Part shown: piece by piece, positions 8,016 to 16,205 of the stretch | Layout: each line of letters opens with the position of its first letter | How positions within the stretch are numbered: position 1 is the stretch's first letter | Assembly (NCBI RefSeq): GCF_001007935.1 | Contig: NZ_CP011451.1 | Span: forward strand, 744,001 to 808,000 | DNA: 64,000 nt | Origin: Nitrosomonas communis | Lineage (GTDB): Bacteria; Pseudomonadota; Gammaproteobacteria; Burkholderiales; Nitrosomonadaceae | Reading direction: 5' to 3' | Notes under the pieces: model-generated | Seen by the model: only the letters and a program-made list of their open reading frames with translations | Told to the model about the DNA's origin: nothing | The model's database searches: none | Program-made: the position numbers and the translations under genes

Positions 8016-8482
8016 TACCTGGCTAATAACTTATACACCGCAGCAGCAGAAAAACCAAACACGATATGGGCAGCTACCGTAATCCAGTCCCGCGTTTCTA
8101 CAAACCACGGAAAAATATGGACAAAACCATACATATTTACGATAAATAAGCCCACACCAAATAAGCCACCCACAATCAACGAAGCTTTTAAGGCGAGCGG
8201 ACGAATCAACCAGGACAGTGCGATCGCATAGATAATTGATAAGACAAGGTGGATTCCTGTCGCGATCAGCATCACCTGCCAATCCAGGGTTGCCGGTGGG
8301 AGCAACACTTTCTGCCCCAGAATGATCGCAGCAGCAAAACGTGCATCGCGATATAAAATCGTAGGCAGCGCATCCCAGAATAACCCCCACAGCAGGATTT
8401 GAGCGACAGTTGATAATACTGACGCAGCCACCCCGGCATAAAGCGCAGCTGTCAGGAATTTTGCTGGCGGATTCATTATCAA
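8015..8482 (-). CDS. Four-helix membrane protein of unknown function
   Basis: 155 residues with four hydrophobic segments: an N-terminal one (ALYAGVAASVLSTVAQILLWGLFW), two central ones (LIATGIHLVLSIIYAIALSWLI and LIVGGLFGVGLFIVNMYGFV) and a C-terminal one (WITVAAHIVFGFSAAAVYKLL). I do not recognise a characterised family; similar proteins are often auto-annotated by weak similarity to transporters, which this sequence does not support. The start has a second Met two codons later. It is alone, with a family A repeat touching its stop codon. Confidence 0.65.
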   Translation of the reverse strand: MIMNPPAKFLTAALYAGVAASVLSTVAQILLWGLFWDALPTILYRDARFAAAIILGQKVLLPPATLDWQVMLIATGIHLVLSIIYAIALSWLIRPLALKASLIVGGLFGVGLFIVNMYGFVHIFPWFVETRDWITVAAHIVFGFSAAAVYKLLAR

Positions 8483-8525
8483 GAGATAATCAGACCGATT
8501 TATGTCTATCTAACAAATTTCAGGG

Positions 8526-8797
8526 TTAAGCTTTCAACAATGTCCATATCCCAATGCCGATAAATCCTACCCCGGCAAGATAGTGCAGATGTTTGGCACT
8601 GATATACTGGGCAATTACCCGCCAAGCAACACCCCAATGGCCGAAGTCAATATCAGTGCCAATGAAGCGCCGAAAAATATGGTTATTTTGCTTACGTCCT
8701 TATCTGCCGCAAATAGCATCGTGGCTAATTGAGTCTTATCCCCTAATTCAGCAATAAACACAGCAGTAAAAACAGTGAACAATAATTTGTAGTCCAT
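8526..8797 (-). pseudogene. Frameshifted UPF0016 / GDT1 (TMEM165-type) family protein
   Basis: The first 60 residues are a canonical UPF0016 half-unit: FIAELGDKTQLATMLFA contains the E-x-G-D-K-[ST] motif of cation/proton exchangers (Mn2+ or Ca2+ export). The frame stops right after GVLLGG at 8615. In the frame one base away it continues VIAQYISAKHLHYLAGVGFIGIGIW and ends LLKA at 8526. One extra G in the GGG run just before the premature stop would restore a roughly 90-residue single-unit protein, a known size class. This is either a true frameshift mutation or a base-call error in a homopolymer. Confidence 0.8.
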
Positions 8798-8853
8798 TTT
8801 AAAAAATATTTTTGGGTCACTCCATCAGTAGCTCAAGCAGGATATCAGCTACT

Positions 8854-9951
8854 TTAGCCGGCGTACTCAACTCCGCTTTGGCTTAAGCCAACGAGATTGA
8901 TATTGGTCTCATTCACAGCGGAGTTGGCCGCTAACACCAACAGCTCAGCCTGAGTCATGGAGCCGCCATCACCTTGCAACAAACCAACATAGAAATCTCG
9001 CTCCTCTGCTGAAGGCGGTGCACCGACTACGTTTTGGTAAACCAGGTTAACGAAATCGGCATTGCTGGACGAACCGGCTAGCGAAGCGAACTGCGGGGTA
9101 TCGATGGCTAACTGACTGACTTCCAGCATCGATCGGCCACTATCAAATAGCTGTAAGCCGGTAGCCACGAATTCAGGGGTAATGTTCTGTGTGTCAAAGG
9201 CCGCTCCAATGAGGCGCACCGTATTACCAGCAGCTTGGCCCTGAGCAAGATCAAATGCCAGATTTTTATCCTGGAAATCGAACCGTTCCATGTTGACGAG
9301 CGTGTCATTACCTTCCGGTCCGCTCACACTGAAGCCGGATGCAGTTGCATTGATGTCAAATGCCGAGCTGTTGCCGCTGTAGACCGCAGTATCCGCACCG
9401 GCTCCACCATCCAGAGAATCATCTCCGCCAAGACCGTTTAAAAAATCGTTCCCGTCAGTGCCAGTAAGCGTGTCCGCGCCATCGGTCCCTACTATTGTAT
9501 TACTTTGAACGGTTCCAGCTTCTCCCGCAATTGTGCCAGCTTCTCCCGCAAAATTTTTAGGTGAGTTAACTGCGATGGCACCATCGCGGTCGATTGAGTT
9601 CGTGCCATCGAGTGGTAGCGCATTGTAAGTGACCGCGTCGACATCGGCAAAATTGACAGTTGCGCTACCATTGGTAAACAAAAATCCATCAGGAATAATG
9701 AAATCTGGCGTGGCAACGCCCAGATTAGCGAAGCCTTGTGTTGCGATCAGTACGCTCGTATTGGCAGTAGAGGTATTAGGAAGATCGGCAGGAAAGCTGA
9801 AAGTGTTGGTTGTGCTACCTTGCGTCACAGAAATACTCTGATTGTTCCAGAATGATTCTGCATTAAAATCACCCACTGACATTTCTATAAATTGAATAGA
9901 ACCGTCTGAATTCGAATAAAGTTCGTTGATGCGATATAGGTGAAATGACAT
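8854..9951 (-). CDS. RTX-type calcium-binding protein with DUF4214 domain
   Basis: 365 residues, no signal peptide. The N-terminal ~130 residues have no recognisable motif. Residues about 155-185 contain GTDGADTLTGTDGNDFLNGLGG DDSLDGGAGAD, i.e. three to four GGxGxDxLx nonapeptide repeats forming a calcium-binding parallel beta-roll. The C-terminus (residues about 290-350: FVNLVYQNVVGAPPSAEERDF ... GGSMTQAELLVLAANS) is a DUF4214-type helical module. Such proteins are normally exported by a type I system through an uncleaved C-terminal signal; no transporter genes are in this window. An in-frame 21-bp duplication encodes the repeated AGEAGTI segment just before the RTX repeats. Confidence 0.85.
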   Translation of the reverse strand: MSFHLYRINELYSNSDGSIQFIEMSVGDFNAESFWNNQSISVTQGSTTNTFSFPADLPNTSTANTSVLIATQGFANLGVATPDFIIPDGFLFTNGSATVNFADVDAVTYNALPLDGTNSIDRDGAIAVNSPKNFAGEAGTIAGEAGTVQSNTIVGTDGADTLTGTDGNDFLNGLGGDDSLDGGAGADTAVYSGNSSAFDINATASGFSVSGPEGNDTLVNMERFDFQDKNLAFDLAQGQAAGNTVRLIGAAFDTQNITPEFVATGLQLFDSGRSMLEVSQLAIDTPQFASLAGSSSNADFVNLVYQNVVGAPPSAEERDFYVGLLQGDGGSMTQAELLVLAANSAVNETNINLVGLSQSGVEYAG

Positions 9952-10431
9952 AGAGTCCTCCTAAATTATTGAATAGTGTAAAATTTTATTGCGCTTTCTT
10001 AGGGATTGGGAAAGATTGGAAATAAATCTATTGCACAATCCGGAAAGCCGTATCGGGCGGTGCTTGTTCTTTGCCCGTTTTCTTGGCATGTGACTGCGTT
10101 AAAAGTTTGTTTGGTCGTTTCTGCGTTACGTCTACTTTGCTTCTGATCATTTGCTGCGATTTTTTAGTGAGCCTTCGTTTTAACGGAATTTCGTTTTAAC
10201 AAAACTCCGTTGTAACGAAACTTCATTTTCAAAAGTTTTCAATTGATGTGAACAATTTGATGAATAGAGGTCTTATATTCTATACAAAGAAAATTCGGCG
10301 TTTATCCGATGCGTATATTTTATTAATTTCTGTTCTTGCCGAGCATTCTCTCTCTATTACCTGCGTGTCAGAACAGAGACCCCTGCATAACTGGCGTTTT
10401 GAATAGATTTAGTATTTTTAACTGATTGATG
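9952..10431. promoter_or_regulatory. Noncoding leader region with an imperfect inverted repeat
   Basis: No gene is seen. At 10172-10224 the motif TTCGTTTTAAC occurs twice, followed by an inverted version: TTCGTTTTAACGGA (from 10174) pairs with TCCGTTGTAACGAA (10206-10219) with two mismatches. It lies upstream of both the RTX gene (minus strand) and the lipid kinase gene (plus strand) and could be an operator, but no regulator family can be named. Confidence 0.3.
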
Positions 10432-10540
10432 TTAATCCATTCTTACATCAAAAATGACGCGAAGGTGAACCGCAGACAGTATAAATAATACAGCAAGATG
10501 AAGCCGACAAAGTCAGTTTTGATTTAGTAAAATGGATTAA
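10432..10540 (-). repeat. Family A palindromic repeat, copy A4 (altered ends)
   Basis: 109 bp in reverse orientation. The core is intact (GACGCGAAGGTGAACCGCAG...GAAGCCGACAAAGTCAG). The outermost bases are TTAATCCATT and AATGGATTAA, which differ from the usual ATTCC/GGAAT ends but still pair perfectly with each other. Confidence 0.85.
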
Positions 10541-10661
10541 AACAATGCGACACAAATAATTTTCTGATTTTTCGGTCAGAATGGATGATATTAAAAATAG
10601 CTGGAACTCGAATATACGATAGTTACTCGTATTAGTTATTAAATTAATCTTTTAATTACTT

Positions 10662-11588
10662 ATGAGACCGCGTGCCCATCTTATCATTAACGCAAAATCA
10701 GGAGTTGGCAAAGGCTCAACATTAGCTCAAGAGTTTAAAAACATCTGCGAGGAGCTTAATTATGAGCTTGTCGAGTATATCATACATAATCCTGAGGAGC
10801 TTGAACAAAAAAGCCAAACTGCTGTAGAACAGGCATTGGATACTTCCGATGTTGTGATAGCTGCTGGCGGTGATGGGACAATACGTAGTGTTGCACAAGC
10901 AGCGTATGGAAAAAATATACGCTTTGCCATTGTGCCTTGCGGAACTTTTAATTTCTTCGCACGTGCCCATCATATTCCTGAAGATCATCTGGCGGCATTC
11001 CGCCTGGCACTGACAGGGCTGCCTCGGCCAGTCAGATTAGGTTTAATAAATGAGCAAGTGTTCTTGATTAATGCTAGCTTAGGTGTCTATGCTAAAGCGA
11101 TTAAAGATCGCGAACGTAGTACCAGCCGTTTTGGTCGATATCAATTAGTCGTTATTATTTCCACGATCCTTAGTTTTTTTAGTAAACACCGCTTACTTAA
11201 AGTAGATTTGCATACCGGAGATAAGCTTGCTACGGTATATACCCCTACGATTTTTATTGGTAATAATGCCCTGCAACTACGCAACCTTGCCCTGAATGTG
11301 GCTCATTGTATGAAGGTTAATCTTTTAGCGGCTGTCATGGTGAAACCGGTTACTAAATCTGAAATTATCAGAATTATTTTTAGAGGAATATTTAAAACGC
11401 TGGAAAATGAAGAAAACCTCGAATCCTTCTGCGTTGACTCTCTAACTATTCATACACGTAAGCCATCAAATTTGGTTGCCTTGGATGGGGAAATCATGAG
11501 TATGAATTCACCTCTTCATATCAATGCTCTGCCGGGAGCTCTCAACATGGTTTTACCGGCCGACACATCATTGACTGGTGAGCTTTAA
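10662..11588 (+). CDS. Diacylglycerol/lipid kinase family protein (YegS/LCB5 type)
   Basis: 308 residues, normal length. The DAGK catalytic domain occupies the N-terminal ~130 residues with the nucleotide-binding motif AAGGDGTIRSVAQ and the VPCGTFNFFARAHHIP segment (the family's GTxNDFAR equivalent). A C-terminal beta-rich domain contains VALDGEIM, close to the conserved xDGE motif. It probably phosphorylates a lipid such as diacylglycerol at the membrane; the substrate is not determinable. Its stop and the next start are essentially adjacent, so it is coupled to the metallophosphoesterase, suggesting paired kinase and phosphatase action. Confidence 0.9.
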   Translation: MRPRAHLIINAKSGVGKGSTLAQEFKNICEELNYELVEYIIHNPEELEQKSQTAVEQALDTSDVVIAAGGDGTIRSVAQAAYGKNIRFAIVPCGTFNFFARAHHIPEDHLAAFRLALTGLPRPVRLGLINEQVFLINASLGVYAKAIKDRERSTSRFGRYQLVVIISTILSFFSKHRLLKVDLHTGDKLATVYTPTIFIGNNALQLRNLALNVAHCMKVNLLAAVMVKPVTKSEIIRIIFRGIFKTLENEENLESFCVDSLTIHTRKPSNLVALDGEIMSMNSPLHINALPGALNMVLPADTSLTGEL

Positions 11589-11589
11589 A

Positions 11590-12456
11590 ATGAGTTTATT
11601 ACGAATAGCTCATCTTTCCGATCCTCATTTCGGGACAACACGTCTAGATGTGGTAGATGGGTTACTTAACATTTTAAAGAAAATTCAACCAACCTTAATT
11701 CTTCTGACAGGTGATATCACTCAACGAGCACGGGCTAATCAATTTAAAGCCGCCAAAGATTTCGTTGATCAGCTTGGACCAGCGGCTGTAATTGCCGTGC
11801 CTGGCAATCACGATATATCTCTCGGAAATATTTATGCGCGCATTTTTCATCCCTACAAAGGATATAAAAACATCTTTAAACAAAAACTGGAACAACATAT
11901 TGTTTTGGAGGACCTCTGTATCACATGCTTAAATTCAACCAGCCGTTGGCGGCACATACAAGGTGACTTTCAAAATTCCTACCTTGAAAAGCAGTTTCAG
12001 GAAAATTATTCTTACTGTAAAGTACGCATCGTCGCATTTCATCACCCTATGGACTGCGCTAAACATGTTGATGACAAAAATTTACTTAAGAGTCGTAATC
12101 ATGCTATTGCTCTTTTTGAGCGCCATAAGGTAGATATGATTGTTTCCGGTCATATTCATGATCCCTATGTCAGCTTATCTGAGGATCGCTATCCTCATAT
12201 TCAGCGGAAAATGATTCTTTCTGTGGCGGGTACTTGTCTTTCATCGCGAACTCGAGCTGGAGCTCCAAATTCTTTTAATTTGATTGAAATCAATACGGAT
12301 CTGATTCCCAGCATTACGTTAACCCGTTTTGACATGGACTTATGGTTTCATTTTAGCCCCAAAGAAACCCACCGTTTTAGCCGCGATCCCAACTTAAGTT
12401 GGAATCGCGAGCCATCTTCTTGGGCGGGGAATCTGACCGAACACCCTAGGCAATGA
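11590..12456 (+). CDS. Calcineurin-like metallophosphoesterase
   Basis: 288 residues. The binuclear-metal motifs are complete and in order: HLSDPHFG, LLTGDITQRA, VPGNHDISLG, VAFHHPMD and VSGHIHDP (Dx H, GD, GNHD, H, GHxH). This resembles the cAMP phosphodiesterase/YfcE-like group. I chose ATG 11590 (MSLLRIAHLSD) over the GTG at 11578 because GGTGAG lies about 8 nt upstream and the start then falls 1 bp after the lipid kinase stop. Translational coupling with that kinase is likely. The substrate is unknown. Confidence 0.9.
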   Translation: MSLLRIAHLSDPHFGTTRLDVVDGLLNILKKIQPTLILLTGDITQRARANQFKAAKDFVDQLGPAAVIAVPGNHDISLGNIYARIFHPYKGYKNIFKQKLEQHIVLEDLCITCLNSTSRWRHIQGDFQNSYLEKQFQENYSYCKVRIVAFHHPMDCAKHVDDKNLLKSRNHAIALFERHKVDMIVSGHIHDPYVSLSEDRYPHIQRKMILSVAGTCLSSRTRAGAPNSFNLIEINTDLIPSITLTRFDMDLWFHFSPKETHRFSRDPNLSWNREPSSWAGNLTEHPRQ

Positions 12457-12745
12457 TTAAGGATAGGGTACAGTATTGCGGAGGAACCCATCTCGTGAAA
12501 AAGATGCCATCCAAATAGGGAAAACGCTGTTTAACCAACAAGACAAACGTGGCAGGCTGGTAGCGTGCTGGTGGGATGAAGTATGGTTAATAAAGTATCT
12601 TCAACCCTAAAACCGTAGGGAACTAGTTATTAAAAAATAATATTCTCCTTGACCAGCATGAATGCCAACAGGTAATGTTCACCTTTACTCGATTACAGCG
12701 TATCTTTCGAATTAATTATTTTGAGGAAGGAGTCGGAGCCTAACC
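12457..12745. other. Noncoding stretch, nothing recognised
   Basis: About 290 bp with no credible frame on either strand. The last 15 bases contain GAGGAAGGAG, the ribosome-binding site of the cytochrome gene. Confidence 0.5.
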
Positions 12746-13054
12746 ATGAAAAAAATAACTTTACTCTTAGCAACCATAGGATTGGCAAGTTTGATGGGTT
12801 GTACCAAGACTGATAATTACACACCCGCGGCGACCGCCAGTGGTGAGGAGATATTCAGCATGAACTGTACTAAATGCCACAAACCCAATACGGATGGGAG
12901 TGTGTTGGTGCTGGACCCTGCCATGGCAAATAAAGACGCCATCATCAAAAAAGTACAAACAGGCAGTATGGGCATGACTGCCTTCCCTAACATCCAGGGT
13001 GAGCCAGCAGATCGTTTGGCTGAATACGTTCTCACCAACAGCAGAACCAAGTAA
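12746..13054 (+). CDS. Small cytochrome c lipoprotein
   Basis: 102 residues. The lipoprotein signal ASLMGC places the lipidated Cys at about residue 19. One heme-attachment motif CTKCH follows at about residues 40-44, and the distal axial ligand is probably a Met in GSMGMTAFPNIQG. Length and architecture are those of a class I monoheme c-type cytochrome anchored in a membrane and facing the periplasm, acting as an electron carrier. A strong GAGGAAGGAG ribosome-binding site precedes it. No oxidase or reductase partner is adjacent. Confidence 0.92.
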   Translation: MKKITLLLATIGLASLMGCTKTDNYTPAATASGEEIFSMNCTKCHKPNTDGSVLVLDPAMANKDAIIKKVQTGSMGMTAFPNIQGEPADRLAEYVLTNSRTK

Positions 13055-13067
13055 ACTCATTGTTTAG

Positions 13068-13107
13068 CCTGACTATTCCACTAGCTCCATCTGATGAAAT
13101 AGTCAGG
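13068..13107 (+). terminator. Possible terminator after the cytochrome gene
   Basis: A perfect 10-bp stem, CCTGACTATT / AATAGTCAGG, with a 20-nt loop starts 14 bp past the stop codon and is followed by TTAAG rather than a clear T-run. The stem is good; the terminator role is tentative. Confidence 0.4.
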
Positions 13108-13206
13108 TTAAGCCCAGTGCTCCAGGCACAACCATCACCACAAAGGCTTTTCGAAATCTCCCACTTTGCAGTGGTCCGGAGAGATGCTCTTCTGCGAAAG
13201 AAGCTA

Positions 13207-13290
13207 TAGCTTAACCAGTTAAGAATGAGCAAAATATATAAGATTTGAAAAGCATCTCAACGGTTTGGTCTGAGCCCATTTATGTTCGAT
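13207..13290. repeat. Segment homologous to 62453-62560
   Basis: Both sites share ATAGC-TTAACCAGTTAAGAATG, then CGGTTTGGT and further on TGTTCGAT, with diverged sequence between. The origin is unknown; it may be a mobile-element relic. Confidence 0.45.
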
Positions 13291-13500
13291 CACAAAACCG
13301 GACTCAGGGCTGGCAAGATAGGCAACCATCAGCGCGATTTCATCGGCTTGGCATAATAGCACGGCAGGGTCATTACTTTTTCAGCATCTCGGCAAATTGA
13401 CCTGTTCGGGTTCATTTCAGTATCCACCGACCCGGCTGAATATTGTTTATGGTGATGCGGCACGGGCCCAGATTGCACGCCAGGTAATAGCAAATAATCT
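13265..13500 (-). pseudogene. Decayed C-terminal part of a short-chain dehydrogenase/reductase
   Basis: Read on the minus strand in shifting frames, this encodes RITINNIQPG, then VDTEMNP, then QFAEMLKK, then ADEIALMVAYLASPESGFV. That is the order and wording of the C-terminal half of classical short-chain dehydrogenases (VN.I.PG..DT.M, and the P.EIA..V.FLAS motif). At least three frame changes and internal stops separate the pieces, and the N-terminal Rossmann part is absent. It abuts the stop codon of the methyltransferase gene at 13503. Confidence 0.7.
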
Positions 13501-13502
13501 TC

Positions 13503-15005
13503 TCAGGAGATAGTTATAGCCAAACAATAAAATTCGGTACCTGGATTACCTTCCCTGTCAGGTAAAACGCCTACAAAATCGCCACGGCCTTCTTTCATGA
13601 CGGGCACATTGTACTCCATGGTATAAATTGACCATTCTGGCCCTGCATTGAACCAGCGCCAGCCGGAATTACCAACCTCATTGGTTGAGTAGGCTACAGC
13701 AAAGCTCGATTGATCTCTACTGGCAGCACGGGCAATGACACTGACAGTGATACGATGACCGCTGGCAGCAGTTTCGATTTGATGAGGAAGGCGGATACTG
13801 TAACCACCCGTTGCCCCACTGGATACAGCTTTAGGGTTACCATTTGCAAGAGTAATATAGCCAGCTTCGCCATTCTTGCCGACATGACTTAAATAGACCA
13901 TATCTTCCTGAATGGTTGATGCCTCACAACTTTCAAAAACGTAAAGAAAAGCGGTATCTTGAGCATTACCTATTATGCGCAGTTGTTCTGACAGACTGGC
14001 CGGTATTGCTGGTACTTTCGTTACTTCAGGAGAAGTAAATTTAGGAGGAGTAGCTATAGGAGAAATAGCTTTGGGGAACGTAGCTGCCGAGGATTTTTTC
14101 AGTGCACACACAGACTGACCAAATGCTTGTAACCCTTCAATTACTCTACCATCATCAAGACTAACTGGCTGAGGTAATAAGATAAATGGCTTATTTCCTG
14201 CAGTAATTGACTCGATTGACAAACCTAACCGATCTGCCCAGCATTCGATGGCATCGCGGCCAATAAATGTATTCAAATGAACATTAGATTTACCAGAAAG
14301 AATATTAGAGTAAGTAGCTTCGAAAACATCCCAATTTTGGGAATATTCCAAGAATGAAAAAATTATCATGCCATCATCTTTGATAACCCTTTGAGCTTCA
14401 ATTAAATAACAGTAGATTTCTTCGGGAAGTAAATGCGTAAATACTGAGAAGAAAACACAAAAGTCTGCACATTTACTGGGGTAAGGAATAGAGATATTCT
14501 CAACATTCTGAAATTGCCAATTAAAAGGGCAATCTTTTTTTGCGTAATCGAGCAACTCATCAACAATATCGGTTCCTAAATATGTTCCATTTTTTAAATA
14601 AGGAATCATAGCTTTTGCCAAACGCCCCGAACCACAGCCGATATCAATAAGTGTATGATTTGGCAACAGACCAAAGTGAATGAGCAATTGTCTTTCGATT
14701 TGACCCCATGCAACAAAGTTTCCCCCGATAGCACGTGACATAGCCTCATCCAGTGGATACTGCTCCATTAAATTTCTTACTAAGTTTCGATAATCTTCAA
14801 TAAAATGAAATTTCTGGCTAACAACATTTTGTGTATATGAAGCAGCACTTCGTTTCTCGTAGTAACCATGTTTCTTAAAATGATCATAACCGGAGCTGAA
14901 TATGCCTAGTTGTATAGCTTTAACAACATCAGGATTGTTGCAAAGATAAGTAGTCTCATCCCATTCTTCTGGGATAGTGTTTGTAGAAATTAAAAGTTTA
15001 GTCAT
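13503..15005 (-). CDS. Modular SAM-dependent methyltransferase
   Basis: 500 residues in three parts. Residues about 12-55 (WDETTYLCNNPDVVKAIQLG ... GYDHFKKHGYYEKR) are a short module often found at the ends of glycosyltransferases and surface-polysaccharide enzymes. Residues about 110-260 form a class I methyltransferase fold with the SAM motif LIDIGCGSGRLAKAM and an acidic GTDIVDELL strand. A Pro/Thr/Ala linker (about 315-345) leads to a ~150-residue C-terminal beta-rich domain without obvious catalytic motif, possibly carbohydrate-binding. A role in modifying surface glycans is inference from the module combination. It stands alone. Confidence 0.75.
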   Translation of the reverse strand: MTKLLISTNTIPEEWDETTYLCNNPDVVKAIQLGIFSSGYDHFKKHGYYEKRSAASYTQNVVSQKFHFIEDYRNLVRNLMEQYPLDEAMSRAIGGNFVAWGQIERQLLIHFGLLPNHTLIDIGCGSGRLAKAMIPYLKNGTYLGTDIVDELLDYAKKDCPFNWQFQNVENISIPYPSKCADFCVFFSVFTHLLPEEIYCYLIEAQRVIKDDGMIIFSFLEYSQNWDVFEATYSNILSGKSNVHLNTFIGRDAIECWADRLGLSIESITAGNKPFILLPQPVSLDDGRVIEGLQAFGQSVCALKKSSAATFPKAISPIATPPKFTSPEVTKVPAIPASLSEQLRIIGNAQDTAFLYVFESCEASTIQEDMVYLSHVGKNGEAGYITLANGNPKAVSSGATGGYSIRLPHQIETAASGHRITVSVIARAASRDQSSFAVAYSTNEVGNSGWRWFNAGPEWSIYTMEYNVPVMKEGRGDFVGVLPDREGNPGTEFYCLAITIS

Positions 15006-15185
15006 TTAGAAATTCTCAATGGTTAGCTTCAAGCTTAAATTCCTGGAACTACTCCGAGTCTTCCAGAGAATCTATAATTTGAGTCAAACTGCAATGTCTG
15101 GCTCTTCTTTCAAACGATAACATGCCCTTTCCAAATCTACCAATGGAATGTTGCCGATGTGCTTTAGCAATCGTCAATGTGAAAC

Positions 15186-15877
15186 TGAAGTGGTACCCAA
15201 AAACTGTACAGGTTGTTAAGCTCTGGCAGAATTAAAAAGGAGCTTAATGACAATGAGTAAAAAGCGCATACAATATACTGGCGCTGGCGGCGATACGTGG
15301 TGATAAAACGTCTCCCCCAATTAGCAGCGCGTTATAAGGTACATCCCACGCAGATCAATACCTGGAAACGGCAACTCATTGAGCAAGCTGCCGAGCTATT
15401 TTCTAAAAATAATACTGCCGCTAATAAGGAGCAACCTACAACAGATGACCTGCACCGGGTTATTGGGCAATTGACGGTAGAACGCGATTTTTTAGTGAGA
15501 AAGCTCAATCATTAAGTCTTACAAAACGCAAAGAGATGATTGCACCCCATGGGAGTCTTAGTCAGGTTCGTCAATACCAATAATTGAAATGGCAAGGGGT
15601 GCTACTATGACAACATTTTTGTTGAACAACTTTGGCGAACAGTTAAGTATGAGCTTTTATATACCCCAAAATTTAATAATCTGAAGGAGATAAAGCAGAA
15701 TTTATCCACATAGTTGAAATGGTACAATCAAGAACGATTTCATCAAAGCCTTGACAGTCTTACACCTGATGAAATCTACTATAATGATTCAAGAATTGAT
15801 CGGGTTGCCTGAGTCCGATTTATACATGTCAGAACTTAACTTTCTTTTAGGTTGTCCAGTTATAGGAAATCACATCA
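15186..15877 (+). mobile_element. Decayed IS3-family element (internal deletion derivative)
   Basis: 692 bp. The left end TGAAGTGGTACCCAAAAACT matches, with few changes, the right end of the nearly complete copy at the window end (TGATGTGGTTCCCTGTAACT from 62999), and its own right end closes with the same sequence inverted, ending CACATCA at 15877. It retains most of orfA in two frames, the first ~13 codons of orfB and the last ~60 codons, with the middle of orfB (including two of the three catalytic acids) deleted. It cannot move by itself but keeps both ends. Confidence 0.85.
15247..15809 (+). pseudogene. IS3-family transposase orfA/orfB remnants
   Basis: OrfA begins MTMSKKRIQ near 15247; after a frame change it continues as LPQLAARYKVHPTQINTWKR, the Leu-zipper/HTH part, to a stop at 15515. 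OrfB opens at 15534 (MIAPHGSLSQVRQ), then jumps by deletion to GCYYDNIFVEQLWRTVKYE, which contains the catalytic Glu, with a further in-frame stop before LKWYNQERFHQSLDSL. Compare the intact orfB at 63067-63894. Confidence 0.85.
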
Positions 15878-16050
15878 GCGCTGATATTGACTGCAAACAG
15901 GCTGACGGTGAGCAATCGCTTTCCGATCAGGGCGCGCCGATCGCGTTGACACACCTTGCGCATGCCAGTCATGCGTGCCATGACATCTCTGGCCAGCAGG
16001 TGCATAACCGTGCGTGCGCGGCGCATCATGTGCAAAGCCATTTTCATCAA
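15878..16050 (-). pseudogene. Fragment of a second IS630-type transposase
   Basis: The minus-strand reading CQRDRRALIGKRLLTVSLFA followed by VNISADV aligns with RTNVIGALIGKTLLTISLF and IANITADIF of the intact IS630 transposase at 1527-2354, but is clearly a different lineage. The fragment starts exactly where the IS3 right end stops, so the IS3 element probably inserted into, or deleted, the rest. Confidence 0.55.
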
Positions 16051-16089
16051 CTTCGCCTATGCGTCATATTTGGTCAGGAAATATAAGTC

Positions 16090-16192
16090 ATCCCATCTCT
16101 AAATCAAAATTGACTTTGTCGGCTTCACCTTGCCGTATTATTTATACTGTCTGCGGCTCGCCTTCGTGTCATTTTTGATTTGGAAATGGAAT
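16090..16192 (+). repeat. Family A palindromic repeat, copy A5
   Basis: 103 bp with arms ATCCCATCTCTAAATCAAAA and TTTTTGATTTGGAAATGGAAT and the standard core. It lies 14 bp beyond the stop of the RND permease gene, where it could act as a transcription stop. Confidence 0.9.
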
Positions 16193-16205
16193 CAGATATC
16201 AATCC

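Noticed and set aside
8798..8853. yybP-ykoY (Mn2+) riboswitch upstream of the UPF0016 gene
   Set aside because: Only 56 bp separate the start from the preceding gene, too short for the aptamer, and no matching motif is present.
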